A stretch of DNA of 37,363 nt from positions 1 to 37,363 of the forward strand of contig JBBKWJ010000216.1 of assembly GCA_037968895.1 (NCBI GenBank), written 5' to 3'. The translations under genes were made by a program, and so were the position numbers. This document shows positions 31,097 to 37,363 of the stretch, piece by piece. The stretch's first letter is position 1; each line of letters begins with the position of its first letter. The notes under the pieces are model-generated. The model was not told the origin of the DNA. It worked only from the letters and a program-made list of their open reading frames with translations, and did not search any database. This stretch comes from JBBKWJ01 sp037968895. GTDB lineage: Bacteria; Actinomycetota; Acidimicrobiia; Acidimicrobiales; SZUA-35.

Positions 31097-31726
31097 CTAA
31101 GGGCTTTGCGCCTGGACCTGCATCATGAGAGTTGCGGTGTCGAACGACATGGCCGCAACCGTGTCCCACGAGTCGTGACCGTGTGCGCCCTCTTCTAGTC
31201 CAGACGGATTGGTGAGTGCATAGACACGAAATTGAAGATCGCGTAACCCGTCGCCAACATTTTCAAGACAAGGGTTTCCGTAGCCAAGCTGGCCAAAGTC
31301 GTTGAGTGTTTCGGCCCCTCCAACTGGAAGCGTGCCGCCCGCCAGCTCTCCGAGTGCAGGGTCGATGCCGACCATAAGCCACACCAGAAGTGGATTCTCG
31401 GGGTCAGTCTGGTCGGACAGCGCGATTGCGAGCTCTTCTGCTTCGGCGGGTACGTCGGTCCACGTAAGCGTCGGGAACTTGTTGTCACCAGCACAAGTCG
31501 CTGATGCGGGAGCCATGTCTCCCGGAGCGAAGTCGGGGCTAGAGATGCTTAACCCGCTTGGGGAGGTTTCTTGAGTTGGGGCGGACGTTGGGGGAGCGGG
31601 ACGGGTCGTTGTCGTTTGCCAGTCTTGAGGCTCCGCGAGGTCACGGCCGTCGCTCGCGCAGCCGCCAACAACAAGCGCTCCGGCTGCAATGACGGTCATG
31701 ATCCGGGGAAGTGGGGGCACGCGCAC
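31097..31726 (-). CDS. PEBP (YbhB/YbcL)-family lipoprotein
   Basis: A 209-residue exported protein. A basic N-terminus and hydrophobic stretch lead to the lipobox VVGGC (Cys23), then a Thr/Pro/Ser-rich linker. The domain from about residue 65 follows the phosphatidylethanolamine-binding fold: LTWTDVPAEAEELAIALSDQTDPENPLLVWLMVGID (DPxxP motif) and GYGNPCLENVGDGLRDLQFRVYAL. The usual His-Trp after DPDAP reads Val-Trp here, so a ligand-site residue is missing. Start GTG 31726 is supported by TAACCT 6 nt upstream (31738-31733), a leaderless arrangement; ATG 31699 would remove the positive charges of the signal peptide. It converges on the ATP-grasp-like gene with 7 nt between. Confidence 0.82.
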   Translation of the reverse strand: MRVPPLPRIMTVIAAGALVVGGCASDGRDLAEPQDWQTTTTRPAPPTSAPTQETSPSGLSISSPDFAPGDMAPASATCAGDNKFPTLTWTDVPAEAEELAIALSDQTDPENPLLVWLMVGIDPALGELAGGTLPVGGAETLNDFGQLGYGNPCLENVGDGLRDLQFRVYALTNPSGLEEGAHGHDSWDTVAAMSFDTATLMMQVQAQSP

Positions 31727-31732
31727 CCAGCG

Positions 31733-31738
31733 AGGTTA
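31733..31738 (-). promoter_or_regulatory. -10 box of the PEBP lipoprotein gene
   Basis: TAACCT on the minus strand lies 6 nt before the GTG at 31726, in the same leaderless arrangement as imuA and mca. Confidence 0.4.
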
Positions 31739-31835
31739 GCACTGTCGCAAAGCGTTCTCTGTCGCCCTCTTTTTCACACCCGTGATCGGTACGCTGCGGT
31801 CGTCAGATTGCTACCAAACGAAGGGGGAGGAGATC

Positions 31836-33113
31836 GTGTTTCGACGCCGCCCCACTTCGTCCCCATCGTCCAGACGCGGTGTACCCAGGATCCCGTGGCG
31901 GCCGTTCGGCGGCCTACTCGGCTCATCGAAGGGCGATGCGAGTCAGAGCCTCGCGGCGTTGGCGTTCTCCGGATCGACCAGTCTGATCACCGGTTTGACA
32001 ATGGCATCGATCACCGGCTCGTTCGAGCGATTCCCTGGCCTGTTGCTCTTCATCCCTGCCGCCGTCGGTTTGCGCGGAAACGTGTTTGGACCACTTGGCG
32101 GTCGCCTCTCGACCTCGCTTCGGACCGGAACATTTTCTTGGACGTGGCGGCGCGACTCGGTGCTGGGCCAGAACATTGTTGCGTCGCTTACCGCCTCGTT
32201 TGTCGCCGGGCTTGGCCTGGCCATTGTTGCGGCCATCGTCTCAAAGTTCGTGAGCGGGAGTGGGGTGGCCTCGATCGGACTCGCCGATTACGTCGTGGTT
32301 TCCATGCTCGGTGGGATCCTGGCGTCGGCGCTCGTGCTGGTCATCACGTTGGGTCTCACGGTCGCTTCAGCTCGATTTGGTTGGGATCTCGACAACGTAA
32401 CTGCGCCGATGGTGTCGTCGGCTGGCGACTTCGTCACTCTTCCGGCCATCGTTTTATGCACCCTGCTCATAGGGCGGGGCACGCTCACGACGGCGCTGGC
32501 CGCAGTCTTGGGCGTGCTCGGTGCCGTGTTGCTAGGCATCGTGTTTCGGTCCCAACTTGGCACATGTAAACGTATTTTGGTTGAGTCTCTTCCAGTTCTT
32601 GTGTTGGCCGGCTTCATCAGCCTTCTGGCTGGTGTTGCCCTTGAAGGGTCGGTCGAACACCTCCTTCGCTACAGCGTTTTGCTTATCCTCGTGCCCGGAT
32701 TTCTCAGCACTGGTGGCGCTCTTGGCGGGGTGCTCTCAAGCCGGCTCGCCACGAAGTTCCACCTCGGCATGATCGACCGCTCGATCCTGCCTGACGGCGA
32801 GGCAAGGTCGGACATCAGCCTGACCTTTGCGCTTGCGGTGCCTATCTTCGTTTTTATTGCGCTCGTTACTGCGTTCGTTGGCAGTTTGACTGGCCATTCC
32901 TCGCCTGGTTTCGGTCTGCTCGTGCTCGTCACCGTTACCGGCGGGCTAGTTTCGACCTTGGTCGTTGTCGTCGTCTCGTACTACGCAACGCTTGGCGTCG
33001 TCCGGTTCGGCCTCGACCCAGACAATCTTGGTATTCCGCTCGCGAGCGCGACGCTTGATGTCGTTGGCGCTCTCGCTCTCATTGGGGCCGCGATGGTCTG
33101 GGGCGTGGCATGA
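31836..33113 (+). CDS. Duplicated MgtE/SLC41-type divalent cation transporter
   Basis: Membrane protein of 425 residues built from two MgtE-type integral domains in tandem, without the cytoplasmic N and CBS domains of bacterial MgtE; this is the SLC41 layout. First half: GLRGNVFGPLGGRLSTSL and DLDNVTAPMVSSAGDFVTLPAI. Second half: STGGALGGVLSSRLATKFHLG and LDPDNLGIPLASATLDVVGALALI. The paired acidic/Asn motifs are expected to form the ion path, and magnesium is the likeliest ion. GTG 31836 is preceded by GGGGGAGGAG; in-frame codons before it to 31782 are not needed. The next gene encodes a PhoU-RCK_C protein, a frequent partner of SLC41-like transporters in archaea. Confidence 0.85.
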   Translation: MFRRRPTSSPSSRRGVPRIPWRPFGGLLGSSKGDASQSLAALAFSGSTSLITGLTMASITGSFERFPGLLLFIPAAVGLRGNVFGPLGGRLSTSLRTGTFSWTWRRDSVLGQNIVASLTASFVAGLGLAIVAAIVSKFVSGSGVASIGLADYVVVSMLGGILASALVLVITLGLTVASARFGWDLDNVTAPMVSSAGDFVTLPAIVLCTLLIGRGTLTTALAAVLGVLGAVLLGIVFRSQLGTCKRILVESLPVLVLAGFISLLAGVALEGSVEHLLRYSVLLILVPGFLSTGGALGGVLSSRLATKFHLGMIDRSILPDGEARSDISLTFALAVPIFVFIALVTAFVGSLTGHSSPGFGLLVLVTVTGGLVSTLVVVVVSYYATLGVVRFGLDPDNLGIPLASATLDVVGALALIGAAMVWGVA

Positions 33114-33174
33114 TCTGTGGCATGCGAACCGGCAATCGCCGATCACGTCGAATTTTCGACAGCAAGGAAATCTG

Positions 33175-34395
33175 ATGGAATCCCGCAATCTTCGGGAAAT
33201 GTTGGCCGAGGCCAAGGACACCAGCGAACTGATGGTCGACCTTGCCTACGCCGCCCTGTACTTCGATGACGCAGACATGGCCGATGAGGTCGAAGGACTT
33301 GAGCAGAAAATAAGCGAGCTCGTGCATCGGATGCGAGCTGTGTGCATCATCGCCGTTCGAAACCCTCGCGAGGCTGAGGCGATGTCAGCGGTGCTTCAGG
33401 TGATCTCGGCCGTCGAACGAATCGGCAACGACGCGGTCGACATTGCGCGGATCGTGACTCGACGCCTTGGCATTCCGATTGAGCTCAGTATCGACCTCAG
33501 CTCGGCAGAAGAGGTATCACACCGAGTCGAAGTCGCTGAGGGTTCACATTTTTCGAATCGGCCGCTTTCGTCGTTCGAATTGCCAGTTGTCACCGGGATG
33601 CGAGTGATGGCAATCCGCCGTGATCGGAACTGGCTCGTCGATCCGGGCGGCGACCTCATCATCAGCCCAGGCGATGTCATGTTTTTGCGAGGCTCGCCTG
33701 ATGGAATTTCAAGGCTTCGAGAACTCGCCGGCGCGCCAACGTGGCAGCCGCCAGAAGCACCAGGCAATCTCGTGCTCTCCGATCTTGATCGTGCCGTCGA
33801 CACCTTGGTCGAGATGAAGAACCTGTCTGAGGTGGCCGTCGGCCTCGCCTACTCAGCACTCGTGTTCAGAGATCGCTCGCTGGCGGCCGAAGTCCGTCAC
33901 CTGGAAGATCGCCTCGATGAGATGAACCATCGACTTGAGTTATGGGTACTCAGGGCGGCCAAAGATGGAGTCGATCCTGCACCCCTCCGTGGCTTGCTTC
34001 ACCTCGGCGCGGCCGCCGAAGACATCGGCGATCAGGCGCAAGCGATGGTGTGGCTCATCGAAATGTCGAGCGAACTCCACCCGGTGCTCGGCATCGCGCT
34101 CGGCGACACCGACGAGATCGTCGTTCGCTACCCAGTCGGCGAAGAGTCCGAGGTGCATGGCAAAACCCTCGGCGAGCTTGAGCTGCCAATCGAGCCGGGC
34201 TTCAGCGTGCTCGCGATCGAGCGTGACGGTCGGTACTGGTATCGGCCCCGGAAACACGCAGAGCTTCGAATTGGCGACACAGTGGTGGCTGGCGGCCCCG
34301 AAGAGGGGCGCGAGGCGCTTGCTGAGCTTCTCGGGTGGCGCCTCATCGAATCAGATGATGACGGTGAATTTAATCTTGAGCCCCTGTCCGGCTGA
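33175..34395 (+). CDS. Tandem PhoU-RCK_C (TrkA_C) regulatory protein
   Basis: Soluble 406-residue protein with the order PhoU-like helices (about 5-100), RCK_C/TrkA_C (112-188), PhoU-like (208-305), RCK_C (312-390). The two halves are clearly repeats: LAYAALYFDDADMADEVEGL pairs with LAYSALVFRDRSLAAEVRHL, and ELPVVTGMRVMAIRRD with ELPIEPGFSVLAIERD. RCK_C domains bind small ligands, including cyclic di-AMP in some proteins, and gate cation transporters; the PhoU helices suggest binding to a membrane partner. The partner is probably the duplicated transporter 61 nt upstream. ATG 33175 follows AAGGAAA at 5 nt; the longer open frame from 32965 overlaps the transporter. Confidence 0.85.
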   Translation: MESRNLREMLAEAKDTSELMVDLAYAALYFDDADMADEVEGLEQKISELVHRMRAVCIIAVRNPREAEAMSAVLQVISAVERIGNDAVDIARIVTRRLGIPIELSIDLSSAEEVSHRVEVAEGSHFSNRPLSSFELPVVTGMRVMAIRRDRNWLVDPGGDLIISPGDVMFLRGSPDGISRLRELAGAPTWQPPEAPGNLVLSDLDRAVDTLVEMKNLSEVAVGLAYSALVFRDRSLAAEVRHLEDRLDEMNHRLELWVLRAAKDGVDPAPLRGLLHLGAAAEDIGDQAQAMVWLIEMSSELHPVLGIALGDTDEIVVRYPVGEESEVHGKTLGELELPIEPGFSVLAIERDGRYWYRPRKHAELRIGDTVVAGGPEEGREALAELLGWRLIESDDDGEFNLEPLSG

Positions 34396-34419
34396 CTCAA
34401 CCGATTCCAAAACAGACAA

Positions 34420-34451
34420 GGACGGACGAACGATCGCTCGTTCATCCGTCC
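34420..34451. terminator. Hairpin between convergent genes
   Basis: Two 14-nt arms (GGACGGACGAACGA and TCGTTCATCCGTCC) pair with a single mismatch around a 4-nt loop. On the minus strand it is followed by TTGTCTGTTTT, so it best fits a terminator for the SPFH gene, with possible bidirectional use for the PhoU-RCK_C gene. Confidence 0.65.
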
Positions 34452-34473
34452 AACGTCATTCGTTACGTTCGTC

Positions 34474-35661
34474 CTACTGGCGAGGTGCTGGTGGCTGCCC
34501 CGGGGTTGGCGGTCGAACCATCTGAGCCGGCTGGGGGGCCAATGTCTGAGCTGCCGTCGCCGGCGGCACAACCGCAGGTGCCGATTCTTCTCGGTCCATG
34601 GCTCTTGGCTCCGCGGCCGCGGACGAGCGACTCAGCCGCTCGGCCGTACGAGTTGAGGCTGACGACCTGCGAGTCGCAGAGCCTGCTTCGCTATCCGGTG
34701 TCGGCGCCTCTCCGTCGGGTCCGTCGCCTCGCAGCAGTTCGGCGATACCGCCGATGCTGCCAAGAGCGGCACTCATGTCGGCTGGCACGAAGATCTTGGT
34801 CGCCTTGCCGTTTGCGATTCCCTGCAGAGCTTCAAGATACTTAATGGCGATGACACGATCGTCGGTTCCCGAGGAGATGATTGCGCCATAGACGCTCGCA
34901 ATCGCGTTGGCTTCACCTTCGGCGACTACTTCTTGGCTGTACTTGTCGGCGTCGGCTCGCAGCACTGTGGCCTGGGCTTCACCCTCGGCCCGCAGCACGT
35001 CACGCTGACGTTGACCCTCAGCGGTCAGAATTGCAGACTGCTTCTCGCCTTGGGCTCGTGTAATCGATGCCTCACGAACACCTTCGGCCGTGGTCACGAC
35101 CGCACGACGTGTCCGCTCGGCTTTCATCTGCTCGTGCATGGCGTTCATGACGTCGGTCGGCGGGTCGATCCGTTGGATTTCGACTCGGACCACTCGCACA
35201 CCCCATTTGTCTGTGGCGTCATCGAGAATTTGCCGCAGCGCACCGTTAACGCGTTCACGAGAGGTGAACGCCTGATCGAGTGACATCTCACCGATCACGT
35301 TACGAAGGTTGGTTTGAGCCAACTTGGTAACCGCCAGGACAAAGTTCGAGATGTTGTAGAGGAGGCGCTGTGGATCGGTCGCCTCGAAGTAGATCACGGC
35401 GTCGACTGATACGGCGACGTTGTCTTGAGTGATTACTTCTTGCGGCGGCACGTCGATGACCTGCTCACGCATGTCGACCGGACGTAGCCGCTCGAAGAAC
35501 GGCAAGATGATGCGAAGACCGGGATCGGCAGTCTCCTTGTAACGACCGAGGCGTTCGATAACACCCCGCTGGTATGGGCGAACGATCTTGACGCCCATCG
35601 CCACATAGGCAAAGACCATTATGAAAATAACGACGAGCAAGCCACCGAGTGCTTGAAACAT
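34474..35661 (-). CDS. SPFH/Band 7 (stomatin/QmcA-like) membrane protein
   Basis: A 395-residue membrane-anchored SPFH protein. One N-terminal helix (about 6-24) is followed by VKIVRPYQRGVIERLGRY, the usual opening of the Band 7 domain, and the core continues to about residue 190 (VEIQRIDPPTDVMNAM). A long Ala/Glu-rich coiled coil follows (AEGVREASITRAQGEK and its repeats), then a Pro/Ala/Gln-rich disordered tail that is longer than in QmcA. Such proteins form large membrane microdomain assemblies. The upstream gene encodes an NfeD protein, the standard partner, 41 nt away. Confidence 0.9.
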   Translation of the reverse strand: MFQALGGLLVVIFIMVFAYVAMGVKIVRPYQRGVIERLGRYKETADPGLRIILPFFERLRPVDMREQVIDVPPQEVITQDNVAVSVDAVIYFEATDPQRLLYNISNFVLAVTKLAQTNLRNVIGEMSLDQAFTSRERVNGALRQILDDATDKWGVRVVRVEIQRIDPPTDVMNAMHEQMKAERTRRAVVTTAEGVREASITRAQGEKQSAILTAEGQRQRDVLRAEGEAQATVLRADADKYSQEVVAEGEANAIASVYGAIISSGTDDRVIAIKYLEALQGIANGKATKIFVPADMSAALGSIGGIAELLRGDGPDGEAPTPDSEAGSATRRSSASTRTAERLSRSSAAAEPRAMDREESAPAVVPPATAAQTLAPQPAQMVRPPTPGQPPAPRQ

Positions 35662-35702
35662 CTTGGATCCCTTCTTCTGGCGTTAGCCAGCTTGTTTGCT
35701 AC

Positions 35703-36158
35703 TTAAAGAATTGGTTCGACTATGAGTCGGGTGCCGCGGACTTCAATGATCCGAACCTGCTCGCCAGGTCCAAATCCCGCGTTGTTCACGCTGTCTGCTC
35801 GCCACTCTTCGCCGCCGGTTCGGATGAGACCAGTAGTGCCAGCGCCCACTGGGATGGCTTCGAGAACGGTGGCCGTCGCGCCAACGAGTCGATGGGCACC
35901 GACTCCTTGCCGCAGTGGCACCTGATCATCGAGTCTGCTGGCCAGCGGCCGAAGCCCCAGGAAAGAGATGATCGAAACAACGAGAAAGATGAACCAGGTA
36001 AAGAGAATGGGGGCGCCGAAGAACCCGGCGATAGACGCCGCAAGTGCTCCAAGAGCGAACGGCGCTAGAAAGAAGCTGCCGGGCGCAGCCATTTCGCCGA
36101 GCGCAAAGGCAGCGGTTGCGACAAGCCAAATTACGGCCCAGGTTGTGGGATCTTCCAT
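35703..36158 (-). CDS. NfeD-family membrane protein
   Basis: A 151-residue NfeD protein of the short type, lacking the ClpP-like protease domain. Hydrophobic segments lie at about 8-26, 29-48 and 50-68. The C-terminal OB-fold domain begins at GVGAHRLVGATATVLEAIPVGAGTTGLIRTGGEEWRADS, with the Gly-rich and Trp-containing pattern typical of NfeD. It directly precedes the SPFH gene on the same strand, the known pairing; the two would form a membrane complex. I see no strong promoter in the 36159-36258 gap for this gene. Confidence 0.9.
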   Translation of the reverse strand: MEDPTTWAVIWLVATAAFALGEMAAPGSFFLAPFALGALAASIAGFFGAPILFTWFIFLVVSIISFLGLRPLASRLDDQVPLRQGVGAHRLVGATATVLEAIPVGAGTTGLIRTGGEEWRADSVNNAGFGPGEQVRIIEVRGTRLIVEPIL

Positions 36159-36246
36159 CGGTACTCCCTCGTAGAGTGTTTCATGCCTAACGTCACAGTC
36201 GGCGCATAGAGTTCCAATCTGAGTTCGATTTCACAACAAACTCCGG

Positions 36247-36252
36247 TAAGTT
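36247..36252 (+). promoter_or_regulatory. -10 box of mca
   Basis: TAAGTT ends 6 nt before the ATG at 36259, and no Shine-Dalgarno is visible, so the message is probably leaderless. Confidence 0.4.
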
Positions 36253-36258
36253 CGCCCG

Positions 36259-37107
36259 ATGGCAAGACTGCTTTCTGTGCACGCGCACCCAGACGACGAG
36301 GCATCTAAAGGTGCTCCGACGGTCGCAAAGATCGTGAAAGAGGGGCACGAGGCCTTCCTCGTTTGCGCCACCGGTGGTGAAGAGGGTGAAGTCCTGAACA
36401 AAGAGATGGACCGCCCTGAAGTCCATTCGAACCTGGCTGCAGTCCGGGCCGAAGAACTTGAACGCTCGGTGGCGGCTATCGGCTTTCATGAGCTTGTGTG
36501 GTTGGGCTATCGCGATTCAGGAATGGCCGAGACTCCTCCGAACAACCACCCAGAAGCATTTGCGAACGCAGACCTTGATGAGGCGACAGGCCGGCTTGTC
36601 GAGATCATTCGGCGCCTCCAGCCTCACGTCCTGATGACGTACTCAGACGACCAACAGGGCTACCTGCACCCCGACCACCTTCGAGTACACGACATCAGTG
36701 CGTTGGCCTACGAACGAGCGGGCGATGCTGCGTGGTATCCAGAGTTGGGGACACCGTGGGTTCCTCAGAAGCTCTATTACTCAATGTGGAGCAGGGCCCG
36801 AATGCTCGCCTATCACGAGAAGTTCGCAGAGCTTGGTCTTGAGTCGCCGTACGACGACCGCTGGTTTGAGCGGAAGTCGCTTGACCACCGAATTACGACC
36901 AAGGTCGACATCACCGGCTACCAGCACGTTCGAACTGCGGCGCTGCTCGCTCACGCAACACAAGTCGACCCAAACGAAAAGTTCTGGTTCGGGTTGCCCG
37001 AGGACGCCTCAGTTGAGGCGTACCCATACGAAGACTTCATCCTCGCCCATTCCCGTGTTGATTCGACCGTCCCTGAATCTGACGTGTTCGCCGGTGTTAC
37101 GTCATGA
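36259..37107 (+). CDS. mca: Mycothiol S-conjugate amidase (Mca), LmbE/PIG-L family
   Basis: Zinc amidase of 282 residues that splits mycothiol S-conjugates of toxins and drugs, releasing a mercapturic acid for export. The zinc ligands are His10 and Asp13 in HAHPDDE and His140 in GYLHPDH. Features that favour Mca over the related deacetylase MshB are the QQGYLHPDH form, the KLYYSMWSRARM segment and the C-terminal EDFILAHSRV region. This is a marker of mycothiol-using actinobacteria, but MshB or another family member is not fully excluded. Its stop overlaps the start of the next gene (ATGA). Confidence 0.87.
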   Translation: MARLLSVHAHPDDEASKGAPTVAKIVKEGHEAFLVCATGGEEGEVLNKEMDRPEVHSNLAAVRAEELERSVAAIGFHELVWLGYRDSGMAETPPNNHPEAFANADLDEATGRLVEIIRRLQPHVLMTYSDDQQGYLHPDHLRVHDISALAYERAGDAAWYPELGTPWVPQKLYYSMWSRARMLAYHEKFAELGLESPYDDRWFERKSLDHRITTKVDITGYQHVRTAALLAHATQVDPNEKFWFGLPEDASVEAYPYEDFILAHSRVDSTVPESDVFAGVTS

Positions 37108-37363
37108 GTCTCGCTCCGCTAAGCGACGAGTGGCTTGCCGGGCTCATCGAAGCGACTGCCGGTCGGGCTTCGGCTGGAGGGCTAAGGGGCACAGTCACGC
37201 TGACAGTTCCTCGAATGAAACTCACCATCCAATTCGAAGATGGCAAGGTCGTCGGGGCGGTTCCGGACGAGGTCGACACGGTGTTGCCATTTACCGGTAA
37301 GCAATACGACGAATGGTGCGCTGGCTTACTCAATCTCAGCGCCGCATACACCAAGGGCGATCT
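37104..37363 (+). CDS. Partial gene, possible SCP2-like sterol/lipid-binding domain protein
   Basis: Only 86 codons are visible; the gene continues past the window. The pattern GTVTLTVPRMKLTIQFEDGKVVGA, then LPFTGKQYDEWCAGLLNLSAAYTKGD loosely resembles the SCP2-type lipid-binding fold, in which a short beta strand pair is followed by a helix and a KGD-type turn. The match is weak and by eye. It overlaps the mca stop codon by 4 bp, so it is probably co-translated with it. Confidence 0.4.
   Translation, partial: MSLAPLSDEWLAGLIEATAGRASAGGLRGTVTLTVPRMKLTIQFEDGKVVGAVPDEVDTVLPFTGKQYDEWCAGLLNLSAAYTKGD

Noticed and set aside
31571..32569. Plus-strand open frame of 332 codons across the PEBP/transporter junction
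   Set aside because: It is in another frame of the MgtE-type transporter gene, is Arg/His-rich, and crosses a clear gene boundary.
1..37363. CRISPR array, tRNA or rRNA gene, complete insertion sequence, prophage or replication origin
   Set aside because: No regularly spaced repeats, cloverleaf, rRNA segment, terminal inverted repeats around a transposase other than the REP/RAYT unit, or phage gene cluster was seen on either strand.

Overview
The window is moderately GC-rich, densely packed bacterial chromosome. It looks like an actinobacterium, most likely of the Acidimicrobiia type. The reasons are a mycothiol S-conjugate amidase (Mca), the actinobacterial ImuA/ImuB/DnaE2 mutasome with CGAAC-N4-GTTCG LexA boxes, many apparently leaderless starts (a TANNNT -10 box 6-8 nt before ATG/GTG), frequent GTG/TTG starts and DUF4214 repeats on a secreted enzyme. 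This is inference from gene content; no rRNA or tRNA is present. I found 34 protein genes, two of them cut by the window edges, and no intergenic gap over about 175 bp.

Layout. 1-3578 (minus): polyamine-type ABC ATPase (partial), class III aminotransferase and a stand-alone (p)ppGpp synthetase-like protein. 3651-5114 (minus): secreted metallophosphoesterase. 5202-8179 (plus): RNase HII, a lipoprotein, and a tight trio of membrane protein, Nfu_N-like protein and GHMP kinase. 8224-10526 (plus): LexA box, imuA, imuB. 10567-11847: MFS exporter. 11876-14689 (minus): GMC oxidoreductase and zinc alcohol dehydrogenase. 14799-17996 (minus): MarR regulator and overlapping larE-larB-larC for the nickel-pincer cofactor. 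18045-18872 (plus): DUF3445/HODM-like protein. 18844-19689 (minus): a REP-associated tyrosine transposase (RAYT) between two palindromic REP elements. 19766-21127 (minus): TrpB2. 21239-22863 (plus): autoregulated-looking TetR operon. 22869-26307 (plus): LexA box and dnaE2. 26386-28221 (minus): TypA. 28342-29181 (minus) and 29219-31089 (plus): NUDIX hydrolase divergent from a CoA-transferase and a truncated ATP-grasp protein. 31097-31726 (minus): PEBP-family lipoprotein. 31836-34395 (plus): duplicated MgtE/SLC41-type transporter followed by a duplicated PhoU-RCK_C protein. 34474-36158 (minus): NfeD and SPFH pair. 36259-end (plus): Mca and a partial gene.

Most notable signals. (1) The SOS mutasome is split into imuAB and dnaE2 about 12 kb apart, but the two loci carry near-superimposable LexA-operator/leaderless promoters; a third CGAAC-N4-GTTCG palindrome covers the NUDIX promoter. 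(2) A RAYT is flanked by inverted REP palindromes, with a third, compensatorily mutated copy 15 kb away. Two copies directly abut stop codons of neighbouring genes, and the third contains the RAYT's own stop codon. (3) A TetR operon has paired TTGAGC-N4-GCTCAA operators on its promoter. (4) An ATP-grasp protein has lost its central ATP-binding region. (5) A two-fold repeated transporter sits beside a two-fold repeated PhoU-RCK_C partner.
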